From an uncultured Erysipelotrichaceae bacterium (GTDB lineage Bacteria > Bacillota_I > Bacilli_A > Erysipelotrichales > Erysipelotrichaceae), in contig ONOV01000112.1 of the NCBI GenBank assembly GCA_900319505.1, forward strand, positions 1-7,723: DNA of 7,723 bases. Direction: 5' to 3'. Each line of letters begins with the position of its first letter. The first letter of the stretch is position 1. The translations under genes and the position numbers were made by a program. Below are positions 1 through 5,968 of this stretch, piece by piece. The notes beneath the pieces were generated by a model, which did not search any database, was not told where the DNA came from, and saw only the letters and a program-made list of their open reading frames with translations.

Positions 1-42
1 ATCTATGTCCCGGGACTGTCCGTCATTGTAGCAGTCAGATAA
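1..42 (+). CDS. C-terminal tail of an unidentified upstream gene (partial)
   Basis: The first frame reads 13 residues (IYVPGLSVIVAVR) to a TAA stop at 40-42. The peptide is hydrophobic and ends in a basic residue, like the last part of a membrane protein. A strong intrinsic terminator begins 10 bases after the stop, which is the usual place for the end of a transcription unit and is the main support for this frame. Too little is present to name the gene. The other two forward frames are less convincing: one stops at 29-31, and the other runs on as an unlikely Cys/Ser-rich peptide. Confidence 0.3.
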   Translation: MYVPGLSVIVAVR

Positions 43-51
43 AACGTATTG

Positions 52-83
52 AGAACTGTCTGAGAAAAGGCAGTTCTTTTTTT
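52..83 (+). terminator. Intrinsic terminator of the upstream gene
   Basis: The stem AGAACTGTCT (52-61) pairs with AGGCAGTTCT (68-77) over 10 bp with one G-T wobble. The loop is GAGAAA and a run of seven T follows (77-83). This is a textbook rho-independent terminator on the + strand. It should isolate msrA from upstream transcription, so msrA would need a promoter in the ~105 bases after it; I could not identify a convincing one there. Confidence 0.8.
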
Positions 84-186
84 GCTGTATCAGCTGGATT
101 ATCTATTGGTGACATCACTTGTACTCATTGTTCTGGTACAATTACTGCAGGGACTTGGCAATCTGTTCTATAAGAAACTGGTGTAG
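82..186 (+). pseudogene. Remnant resembling the C-terminus of a MetI-type methionine ABC permease
   Basis: This frame (TTG at 82-84, TAG stop at 184-186) encodes about 34 residues: YQLDYLLVTSLVLIVL followed by VQLLQGLGNLFYKKLV. From memory of the family, MetI permeases end in just this way: a Y-Q-x-D motif, V-T, a hydrophobic LVLIVLVQL helix, a Q-x-(L/F)-G-N turn and a basic Y-K-K tail. No MetI-like sequence precedes it. The same frame has stops at 40-42 and 61-63, and the homology begins right after the terminator T-run, so the rest of the gene appears to be gone. The stop lies 2 bases before the msrA ATG, the spacing of a former co-translated gene pair, and a methionine importer next to a methionine repair enzyme makes sense. 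Alternatives are a 34-residue membrane peptide starting at TTG 82 (AAAAGG at 65-70 could be its ribosome site) or chance similarity. Confidence 0.4.
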
Positions 187-188
187 GA

Positions 189-1031
189 ATGAAACTGAAC
201 AAGGAAGAAAACGGTGTCTATCAGATTGAGGCTGATGGACAGGATGCGGGCTGGATTAAGGTAAGTGATACTGGCGAAATGCAGTTTGAACTCAAGGAAG
301 CGTACCGTCACCAGCATCTGATGAAGCAGGCGGTATATCAGCTGACCCCGCTTCTGCATCAGACATATCCAACGCTGACGGCACATGTGGATGAGGATCA
401 GATGGATGCCTGGCATCTATTGGAACACAATGGCTATCAGCTTTTGAAACAGCAGGATCATGTGCGTACGTATGTCCACCATCAGCAGTCGACTTCCCGC
501 AGAGAAGAGAAGGCGGATGGCCTTGTGACACTGTATCTTGCCGGAGGCTGCTTCTGGGGTGTGGAAAGGGCATTTCAGCAGCTGAAGGGTGTAAAGAAGA
601 CATGTGCCGGCTATGTCAACGGCAATGTGGAAAATCCTGTCTATGAGCAGGTCTGCCAGGGTGATACAGGATTTCAGGAAGCGGTACGGGTTGATTATGA
701 TTCATCTGTACTTTCCATTGATAAGCTCATGCAGGCGTATTTCCTGTGTATTCATCCCGAACAGCAGGATGGACAGGGCAATGATATCGGCAGTCAGTAT
801 GAGACCGGTGTCTATTATCAGGATGAGGCTTTACTGCCTGATCTGAAGCGTATCTTTGCGGATGAAAAGAAGAAACATCAGGTGTTTGCGGTCAGGCTCG
901 GGCCTTTGAAAAATTTCTATGCGGCAGAGGAATATCATCAGAATTATCTGAATAAACATCCCGGCGGCTACTGTCATATCGACTTTACGATTCTTGCCAG
1001 GATCCGAAAGCTGAATGAAAGTGAAAGCTGA
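189..1031 (+). CDS. msrA: Peptide-methionine (S)-S-oxide reductase MsrA with N-terminal GNAT-like domain
   Basis: Reduces the S-epimer of methionine sulfoxide in proteins, a cytoplasmic oxidative-damage repair step normally recycled by thioredoxin. The 280-residue protein has two parts. Residues ~110-270 are MsrA. GCFWG at 120-124 carries catalytic Cys121. NPVY gives Tyr152, GFQE gives Glu164, GND gives Asp199 and QY gives Tyr204, equivalent to E. coli Tyr82, Glu94, Asp129 and Tyr134. Candidate recycling cysteines are Cys156 and Cys262 (GGYCHID). The usual (H/I)DPT stretch reads IHPEQ here. Residues ~1-97 resemble a small GNAT acetyltransferase: an acidic strand, a Y-R-H-Q-H-L-M-K helix start near 39-46, then A-W-H-L-L-E-H-N-G-Y (74-83) like the GNAT end motif. 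The glycines of the acetyl-CoA loop are missing, so this half is probably not an active enzyme. AGGA directly abuts the ATG, too close for a normal ribosome site, so initiation may rely on coupling to the TAG at 184-186. The MsrA call is firm; the domain call is inferred. Confidence 0.93.
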   Translation: MKLNKEENGVYQIEADGQDAGWIKVSDTGEMQFELKEAYRHQHLMKQAVYQLTPLLHQTYPTLTAHVDEDQMDAWHLLEHNGYQLLKQQDHVRTYVHHQQSTSRREEKADGLVTLYLAGGCFWGVERAFQQLKGVKKTCAGYVNGNVENPVYEQVCQGDTGFQEAVRVDYDSSVLSIDKLMQAYFLCIHPEQQDGQGNDIGSQYETGVYYQDEALLPDLKRIFADEKKKHQVFAVRLGPLKNFYAAEEYHQNYLNKHPGGYCHIDFTILARIRKLNESES

Positions 1032-1041
1032 AGCATGAAAA

Positions 1042-1093
1042 AAAAGACAATCTGTTTCTTCAGGAAGGAAACTCTGAAGACAGATTGTCTTTT
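1042..1093. terminator. Bidirectional terminator between msrA and amt
   Basis: The outer stem at 1042-1055 pairs perfectly with 1080-1093 (14 bp, core GACAATCTGT / ACAGATTGTC). After a 2-base bulge at 1056-1057 the stem continues as CTTCAG (1058-1063) with CTGAAG (1074-1079), leaving a 10-base loop. A run of A on the left (1038-1045) and T on the right (1090-1093) gives a U-tract in both directions. It lies between the msrA stop (1031) and the amt stop (1102), so it ends both convergent transcripts. Confidence 0.87.
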
Positions 1094-1101
1094 CTATTCC
1101 A

Positions 1102-2838
1102 TTACTCTACATCCTGCAGAGCACTGGTATCTTCTTCACCGGTTCTGACCTTGACGACCTTTTCAACCGGATAGACAAAGATCTTTCCATCGCCGATATG
1201 ACCGGTATACAGTGTCTTGCGGCATGTTTCGATCACATCTTTGACCGGGATCTCTGAGACAACAACTTCTACCTTAACCTTAGGCAGCAGAGTAGAATCT
1301 ACGGTAACGCCTCTGTACTTGGCGCTGGAGCCTCTTTCAAGACCTGAACCCATGACCTGGCTCATTGTCATACCGGTTACACCGAGTTTATTGAGGGCAA
1401 TCTTGAGCTCATCAAACTTGTTCAGACTGCAGATAATCGTGACATTATGCATGCCGGTATCTCTGAGTTCGCCATATGTCCTGACCGCCGCATTTTTCCT
1501 GGCGTCTGATGCTTTGGAATAATCCTCTTCACCAAGATCGGTATTGTCATTGGCTTCCACTTCAAGCTGGGTGACATCGGTGATGGCAAAGCCGGAGTAG
1601 GCGGATGCCAGACCATGTTCATGAATATCAAGACCGTCAATTTCAACCTGTTCCGGAACACGCAGACCGATGGTCTTATCAATCAGCTTGAAGATCAGAA
1701 ACATGACAATCAGAACATAGATATCAATGGAGACAATGCCTAACAGCTGAATGCCAAGCTGATGCACGCCGCCGCCATAGAAGAGACCCTTGCGTACACC
1801 ATCGGCTCCGGTTGAGAACAGACCTACGGCAATTGTGCCCCAGACACCATTGGCAAAGTGAACGGAAACAGCACCGACCGGATCATCAATCCTGGCAGCT
1901 TTATCGAAGAATTCAACGGAGAAAACAACAAGGAAGCCGGCGACAAGACCGATGATGAAGGCACCGGCAACAGAGACACAGTCAGCGCCGGCAGTTACCG
2001 CAACAAGACCTGCCAGAGAAGCGTTGAGCGTCATGGAGACATCCGGCTTGCCATAGCGGAACCATGTAAAGATCATGGCTGTACATGTGGCAACGGCAGC
2101 GGCCATGTTGGTTGTCATGAAGGCAAGGGAAGCAGTTTCCATGGACGCATCATCACTTAATGCCACGGTAGAGCCGCCGTTGAAGCCGAACCAGCAGAAC
2201 CAGAGAATGAATACGCCTAAGGCAACAGCGGTCATGTTATGGCCGGGGATGGCTCTCGGCTTGCCGTCTTTATCGTATTTGCCGATACGGGGACCGAGCA
2301 TCCATGCGCCAAGCAGGGCGATCAGGCCGCCGACATTATGAACCTGGGCACTGCCGGCAAAGTCATGGAAACCGAGCTGGCTCAGCCAGCCGCCGCCCCA
2401 GCTCCAGTGTCCGCAGATCGGATAGACCAGAAGTGAAATGGCAGCAGAGTAGACACAGTATGCCTTGAAGTTGGTACGTTCGGCCATGGCGCCGGAAACA
2501 ATTGTTGCTGCAGTAGCGCAGAATACAGTCTGGAATACCACATAGGCAAGCAGCGGCATTGTCTGGGGAACAACGGAATTGGAAGCGGTATAGGCGCTTC
2601 TGATGAAGAAATCAGGTGCACCGATGAAGGAACCCAGACCATTGAACATGAGTGAGAAGCCGATGATCCAGTAACACGGTGTGCCGATACAGAAGTCCAT
2701 CATGTTTTTCATGAGGATATTGCCGGTGTTCTTGGCACGGGTCAGGCCTGATTCACAGAGGGCGAAGCCTGCCTGCATGAAGTAGACCAGGGCTGCACAC
2801 AGCAGCACCCATATGACGGTAGTGGATTGATATTGCAT
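1102..2838 (-). CDS. amt: Ammonium transporter fused to a PII (GlnK-type) signalling domain
   Basis: A membrane channel for ammonium uptake with its own nitrogen sensor attached, 578 residues. Residues 1-~395 are the Amt domain, beginning directly in the first of the expected 11 helices with no cleavable signal. The pore twin histidines are His167 and His327, Asp159 matches E. coli Asp160, and WGGGW and WFGFNGGS are present. Residues 395-419 are the conserved Amt cytoplasmic tail. Residues 420-460 are an acidic linker. Residues ~462-571 are PII, aligning without gaps to E. coli GlnK (offset 462). Arg509 equals GlnK Arg47, the residue that plugs the AmtB pore. Lys520, Lys552 and Arg565 match the ligand-binding Lys58, Lys90 and Arg103. 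Tyr51, the uridylylation site, is Val513; Gln39, which helps bind Mg-ATP/2-oxoglutarate, is Glu501; Arg101 is Lys563. Start: AAAGGGGAAAG lies at 2843-2853 with 8 bases to the ATG. Amt and GlnK are normally separate genes of one operon; here they are a single chain. Confidence 0.95.
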   Translation of the reverse strand: MQYQSTTVIWVLLCAALVYFMQAGFALCESGLTRAKNTGNILMKNMMDFCIGTPCYWIIGFSLMFNGLGSFIGAPDFFIRSAYTASNSVVPQTMPLLAYVVFQTVFCATAATIVSGAMAERTNFKAYCVYSAAISLLVYPICGHWSWGGGWLSQLGFHDFAGSAQVHNVGGLIALLGAWMLGPRIGKYDKDGKPRAIPGHNMTAVALGVFILWFCWFGFNGGSTVALSDDASMETASLAFMTTNMAAAVATCTAMIFTWFRYGKPDVSMTLNASLAGLVAVTAGADCVSVAGAFIIGLVAGFLVVFSVEFFDKAARIDDPVGAVSVHFANGVWGTIAVGLFSTGADGVRKGLFYGGGVHQLGIQLLGIVSIDIYVLIVMFLIFKLIDKTIGLRVPEQVEIDGLDIHEHGLASAYSGFAITDVTQLEVEANDNTDLGEEDYSKASDARKNAAVRTYGELRDTGMHNVTIICSLNKFDELKIALNKLGVTGMTMSQVMGSGLERGSSAKYRGVTVDSTLLPKVKVEVVVSEIPVKDVIETCRKTLYTGHIGDGKIFVYPVEKVVKVRTGEEDTSALQDVE

Positions 2839-2856
2839 ATTTCTTTCCCCTTTCTG

Positions 2857-2878
2857 GTATGTCAGTAAGATAACATAC
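2857..2878 (-). promoter_or_regulatory. Candidate nitrogen-regulator (GlnR/TnrA-like) operator upstream of amt
   Basis: GTATGT at 2857-2862 is repeated inverted as ACATAC at 2873-2878. The core reads TGTCA-N6-TAACA (2860-2875). The Bacillota GlnR/TnrA box is TGTNA-N7-TNACA, often extended to A...T at the ends, and both extension bases are present. Every conserved base therefore matches, but the spacer is 6 rather than 7. The site lies 22-37 bases before the amt ATG and overlaps a weak -10 candidate (TATGTT on the minus strand, 2877-2872), as expected for a repressor site. Ammonium transporter operons are classic GlnR/TnrA targets. The short spacer is the main reason for doubt. Confidence 0.45.
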
Positions 2879-2912
2879 GAGAAACCGTGAAAATGAAAAA
2901 ATAACAGAAAAT

Positions 2913-3104
2913 ATGAAAAATAATCAGATAAACGATGAAAAATATCGTGAAAAAGCTTGCATGCATGCTTTAAAATGCCGAAATGAAGAATTAAAACGTA
3001 AAAATGAAGCTGATTCTGAATTTTATACAGGCAGTATGGACTGTTATTGGAAATCGACGATACAGGAATGCGTTTATAATGAATCTGTGAGGCTTAGAAT
3101 ATGA
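2913..3104 (+). CDS. Possible small protein of unknown function (63 aa)
   Basis: The frame runs from ATG 2913 to TGA 3102-3104, and its stop overlaps the ung start as ATGA, the arrangement of translationally coupled genes. The peptide is hydrophilic and lysine/glutamate-rich in its first half, likely helical (residues 8-35), with a more mixed C-terminal part. It has four cysteines at 16, 22, 44 and 53, no signal peptide and no membrane segment. I do not recognise a family. Against it: there is no ribosome binding site before the ATG, the DNA is more A-rich than the neighbouring genes, a promoter-like palindrome sits inside it, and ung has its own ribosome site. It may be a real small gene or just the ung leader. 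Confidence 0.35.
   Translation: MKNNQINDEKYREKACMHALKCRNEELKRKNEADSEFYTGSMDCYWKSTIQECVYNESVRLRI
2947..2976 (+). promoter_or_regulatory. Possible ung promoter with a palindrome filling its spacer
   Basis: GTGAAA (2947-2952, 4 of 6 to the -35 consensus) is followed 18 bases later by TAAAAT (2971-2976, 5 of 6 to the -10 consensus). The spacer is almost wholly taken up by a 20-bp palindrome at 2952-2971, whose half AAAGCTTGCA pairs with TGCATGCTTT at all but one position (2957/2966). A palindrome between -35 and -10 is a common repressor-site position. The start point would be near 2983, about 118 bases before ung. This competes with reading 2913-3104 as a gene. Confidence 0.33.
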
Positions 3105-3778
3105 TTCATAACGACTGGTATCCCTGGCTGCAGGCAGAATGGCAGCAGCCGTATTTTCAGAGACTGGCGGCTTTTATTCATGAGGCATATGCCCATGAAC
3201 CCATCTATCCGCCCAAGGCACAGGTGTTTTCTGCTTTTGAGTACTGTAATAAACCGGATGTGAAGGTGGTGATTCTGGGACAGGATCCCTATCATCAGAA
3301 AGGACAGGCACACGGGATGTGCTTCAGTGTCAATCCCGGTGTGCCCGTACCCCCGTCTTTACGTAATATATATAAGGAAGCACATGATGATGTCGGCACA
3401 TACATTCCTGACAACGGCTATCTCATGCCCTGGGCGAAGCAGGGTGTGTTCTTATTGAACACGATCCTGACGGTCCATGATTCAAGACCCCAGTCCCATA
3501 AAGGAAAGGGATGGGAAATCTTTACGGATCACGTCATTCAGGAAATCAGTACCAATTCCAGAGAACCGGTTGTCTTTCTTTTATGGGGCAGAAATGCAAA
3601 AGACAAGGCATCCATGATTGATACATCCAGGCATCTGGTTCTGGAAGCAGCCCATCCTTCTCCCTTAAGTGCAAACTGCGGGTTCTTCGGCTGCCGTCAC
3701 TTCTCCAAGGCCAATGCCTTTCTCAAGGAACACGGCCGTACGCCGATTGACTGGCAGATTCCCAATCTGAACAGGTGA
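3101..3778 (+). CDS. ung: Uracil-DNA glycosylase, family 1
   Basis: Removes uracil from DNA after cytosine deamination or dUTP incorporation, starting base excision repair in the cytoplasm. The 225-residue length is typical of bacterial Ung. The water-activating loop GQDPYH lies at 60-65 with catalytic Asp62 and Tyr64. Phe75 stacks on the uracil. Asn120 in LLNT reads the base. The minor-groove loop HPSPLS at 185-190 holds His185 and the intercalating Leu189. These match E. coli Asp64, Tyr66, Phe77, Asn123, His187 and Leu191. Start: GTGAGG at 3087-3092 stands 8 bases before the ATG. The ATG overlaps the stop of the possible 63-codon frame upstream. No clear terminator follows, only a hairpin without a T-tract, so some read-through into the peptidase gene is possible. 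Confidence 0.97.
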   Translation: MIHNDWYPWLQAEWQQPYFQRLAAFIHEAYAHEPIYPPKAQVFSAFEYCNKPDVKVVILGQDPYHQKGQAHGMCFSVNPGVPVPPSLRNIYKEAHDDVGTYIPDNGYLMPWAKQGVFLLNTILTVHDSRPQSHKGKGWEIFTDHVIQEISTNSREPVVFLLWGRNAKDKASMIDTSRHLVLEAAHPSPLSANCGFFGCRHFSKANAFLKEHGRTPIDWQIPNLNR

Positions 3779-3787
3779 ACAAAGACT

Positions 3788-3819
3788 GCTTTCAGGAAAA
3801 CCTGAAGGTATGCGATAAT
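3788..3819 (+). promoter_or_regulatory. Hairpin and extended -10 promoter candidate before the peptidase gene
   Basis: A 9-bp hairpin (3788-3796 with 3801-3809, AAAA loop, two wobble pairs, core TTCAGG/CCTGAA) follows the ung stop but has no T-tract, so it is a poor terminator. Directly after it is TGCGATAAT (3811-3819), an extended -10 with 5 of 6 core bases. The -35 region, inside the hairpin, is poor (TTTCAG or TTCAGG). Transcription would begin near 3826, just before the ribosome site at 3829. Confidence 0.35.
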
Positions 3820-3828
3820 AGTCAGAAC

Positions 3829-3833
3829 AGGAG
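3829..3833 (+). promoter_or_regulatory. Ribosome binding site that sets the peptidase start at 3842
   Basis: AGGAG is followed by 8 bases and then ATG 3842. An in-frame GTG at 3833 would give three extra residues but overlaps this AGGAG, so it cannot use it. The ATG at 3842 also places MKKKK at the very N-terminus, as expected for a signal peptide. Confidence 0.8.
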
Positions 3834-3841
3834 TGTTTCTT

Positions 3842-5728
3842 ATGAAGAAAAAGAAAATAGCAGCGTATGTGCTGAGTGCAGTCTGTGCCCTTGGCAGTGT
3901 CACACCGCTTTGTACACTGGCGGAAGAAAGCGATGATGATCAGCTGGAAGATCTGATGACAAGTGAATTTGTCGACACGATGGAAGATGACTACATGACC
4001 CTTCATTTTACTCTGAAGGATCCTTCCGCACTGAACATTGAAGTGCCTGAGCCGACATTCGGCAATACGGACTTCAGGGGTGAAGCAGAAAAGGCAAAGA
4101 GCGATGCGGAAAAAGTTCTGAAGGAGCTTGATGACATCGACCGGGATTCCTTAACGGAAGAACATCAGTATGACTATGATGTCATGGTGGATTCCTATAC
4201 GTATCAGAAGAACTGGTCGGATACCGACTGGGAATGGATGTTCACTGCGGACAACAACCTGGTCAATTCCATTACGACCAATATGACGGAGTTCCAGTTC
4301 TATGATAAGCAGGACTTCTATGATTATGTTTCTGTACTGGATACGGTGGATGATTATGTAAATGCGGCGCTTGAACTGACGAAGGAACAGGCGGACAACG
4401 GCTGCTTTATGAATGCCGCAAGTCTGGAAGAGTCTCTCAGTGAGATCAGAAACTTCACAGATAAGACAGATGACAATCCGCTGATTGTGGATTTCAGGGA
4501 TGATGCGGATGCGTCATCTTTCCTGAGTGAAGAAGAGAAGGGAACGCTGGAGAATCAGGTCAATGACATTGTCATCAATGATATCATTCCTGCATGTAAA
4601 ACTGCCTGTGATACATTGAGCGCCATGAAGGACAAATGCGTGGATGATTTCAGTGATATTGAAAACGGTCTGGCGTACTATACCGCTGCGGAACAGCATA
4701 CGGTCGGCAGCGTAAAGCCGCTGCAGGATCAGTTTGATGAGCTGGATGATTTCATCCAGGATAAAACAGCAGAGTATATTTCCTTGCTGCAGAAGAATCC
4801 GGATGCGGGCAGTACAGAGATCAGTATGAGCGATCCGGATCAGATCCTGACCTATCTTTCCAACAGTCTCAATGACTATGGTTTCCCGGACTGCCCGGAT
4901 GTTAATTACACCGCTGACTATCTGGATCCTTCTGTTGTCTCCGGCAATGTCATGGCATACTACATGTCCTCCCCGCTGGATGATTACACGGATAATGTGA
5001 TCAGGATCAACAGGAACAACATTTCCGACAATACGGAGTTCTATAACACCCTGGCGCATGAAGGCTATCCCGGCCATCTTTACCAGCATGTCTATGATCT
5101 TTCCAAAAAGCATAACTATATCCGCCAGCTTTGCGGGTATCTCGGCTATCAGGAAGGATGGGCGGAATATGTGGCCAATGATGCCATGGAATGGGGCATC
5201 ATGAGCGATGAGGATGCCAGGGCAGTCGAACTCAATAACGATATCACGTATGGGCTTTCCGCTCTGACGGATATTGCCGTTCATGGCCTTGGCTGGAAAG
5301 AAAAGGATGTGAGCAGCTACCTCAGCCGCATCGGTCTTAACAGTGAAGCGGCTTCTTCTCTGTATCAGACTGCCATGCAGTATCCGATCTCATATGATTC
5401 CTATGGTTATGGCTTATGCCGTTTTACTGTGATGCGGGAAAATGCCGAAGAAGCTCTGGGCGACAGGTTTGATAAGACAGAGTTCCATGAAGTAATCCTG
5501 GATCACAGCGACAGAATGCTGGATACGGTTGAGACAGATGTTGAGAACTGGGTGAAGCAGAAGGGCGGCAGGTATTCCTCTTCTGATACAAAATCTTCTT
5601 CTGCCTCCAACAGCAGTACATCCCCGCTCAGCCGCAGTGCTGCCTTCGGGATCGGTATGACCGCGCTTGTCGTCGTTGTGATTGCCTTTATTGTCAGAGC
5701 ACGCAACCGTAAAAACAGTGCATTGTAA
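3842..5728 (+). CDS. Exported, membrane-anchored DUF885-family metallopeptidase
   Basis: A 628-residue surface protein, probably a zinc peptidase of the DUF885 (PF05960) group. Residues 1-27 form a Sec signal peptide: MKKKK, a hydrophobic core, and likely cleavage after TLA (27). There is no proper lipobox, since Leu precedes Cys24. The mature protein is very acidic. The family signature HEGYPGH is at 406-412 (His406, Glu407, His412), followed by QEGWAEY at 437-443, whose Glu438 or Glu442 is the likely further metal ligand. IAVHGLGW (478-485) and the YPISYDSYGYG segment (514-524) are also typical of DUF885. Residues 578-600 are a Ser/Thr-rich spacer, 601-619 a transmembrane helix, and the end is basic (RARNRKNSAL). 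The catalytic domain therefore sits outside the cell, tethered at its C-terminus. The substrate cannot be told from sequence; peptide scavenging is plausible. A good terminator follows at 5753, and the gene may have its own promoter at 3811. Confidence 0.88.
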   Translation: MKKKKIAAYVLSAVCALGSVTPLCTLAEESDDDQLEDLMTSEFVDTMEDDYMTLHFTLKDPSALNIEVPEPTFGNTDFRGEAEKAKSDAEKVLKELDDIDRDSLTEEHQYDYDVMVDSYTYQKNWSDTDWEWMFTADNNLVNSITTNMTEFQFYDKQDFYDYVSVLDTVDDYVNAALELTKEQADNGCFMNAASLEESLSEIRNFTDKTDDNPLIVDFRDDADASSFLSEEEKGTLENQVNDIVINDIIPACKTACDTLSAMKDKCVDDFSDIENGLAYYTAAEQHTVGSVKPLQDQFDELDDFIQDKTAEYISLLQKNPDAGSTEISMSDPDQILTYLSNSLNDYGFPDCPDVNYTADYLDPSVVSGNVMAYYMSSPLDDYTDNVIRINRNNISDNTEFYNTLAHEGYPGHLYQHVYDLSKKHNYIRQLCGYLGYQEGWAEYVANDAMEWGIMSDEDARAVELNNDITYGLSALTDIAVHGLGWKEKDVSSYLSRIGLNSEAASSLYQTAMQYPISYDSYGYGLCRFTVMRENAEEALGDRFDKTEFHEVILDHSDRMLDTVETDVENWVKQKGGRYSSSDTKSSSASNSSTSPLSRSAAFGIGMTALVVVVIAFIVRARNRKNSAL

Positions 5729-5752
5729 TAAACAAAGATAGAATCAGATCAG

Positions 5753-5785
5753 CAGGGAAGCGGATAGGATCCATTCCCTGTTTTT
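5753..5785 (+). terminator. Intrinsic terminator of the peptidase gene
   Basis: CAGGGAA (5753-5759) pairs with TTCCCTG (5774-5780). Inside, GGAT (5762-5765) pairs with ATCC (5769-5772) around an AGG loop, so the hairpin is stacked with a small internal loop. TTTTT follows at 5781-5785. It lies 24 bases after the peptidase stop and separates that gene from glgC. Confidence 0.85.
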
Positions 5786-5968
5786 ATATTCCACTAGGCC
5801 GGGCAGATGATGGAGTCTGATTTCTGCCTGAATCAGTAGAAAAGAGCACTGGTCTGCATGAGCGTTTTTGGATAATATGGCAGTAAACGGAAAAGAAAGT
5901 GCAGTTCGTGAAATGGTTCCGGACTTTTTGTTCAAAAATGACGCTGAAACAGGCGATTTCGATATGCC
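5786..5968 (+). other. Region without a secure gene between the peptidase terminator and the glgC promoter
   Basis: No convincing gene is seen on either strand. Two overlapping hairpins could compete: GGCAG (5802-5806) with CTGCC (5824-5828), or CTGATT (5817-5822) with AATCAG (5831-5836). They lie upstream of the likely glgC transcription start, so they would not be in its leader. A 39-codon frame (ATG 5877 to TAA 5994-5996) begins MAVNGKESAVREM and has protein-like composition, but it lacks a ribosome site and runs through the glgC promoter. It could be a remnant of an older gene. Confidence 0.4.

Noticed and set aside
84..188. A SAM riboswitch or T-box leader before msrA
   Set aside because: No conserved stem set, T-box sequence or second terminator is visible, and the stretch reads as a coding remnant.
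1217..2436. Several open frames on the + strand opposite amt
   Set aside because: All overlap the clear Amt-PII coding sequence and lack starts with ribosome sites or family motifs.
3833..3841. GTG at 3833 as the start of the peptidase gene
   Set aside because: It overlaps the AGGAG ribosome site that serves ATG 3842 and would put three extra residues before the signal peptide.
4514..5284. A 256-codon open frame on the minus strand, opposite the peptidase gene
   Set aside because: It lies wholly inside the well-supported DUF885 gene, has no ribosome site and encodes no recognisable domain; it is the mirror of the codon bias of the real gene.
5802..5836. Two mutually exclusive hairpins as a riboswitch for glgC
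   Set aside because: They are upstream of the likely transcription start near 6000 and are only 5-6 bp each, so they are probably not in the glgC leader.
5927..5938. TTTTTG / CAAAAA inverted repeat
   Set aside because: Short A/T-rich arms with a 2-base gap are expected by chance.
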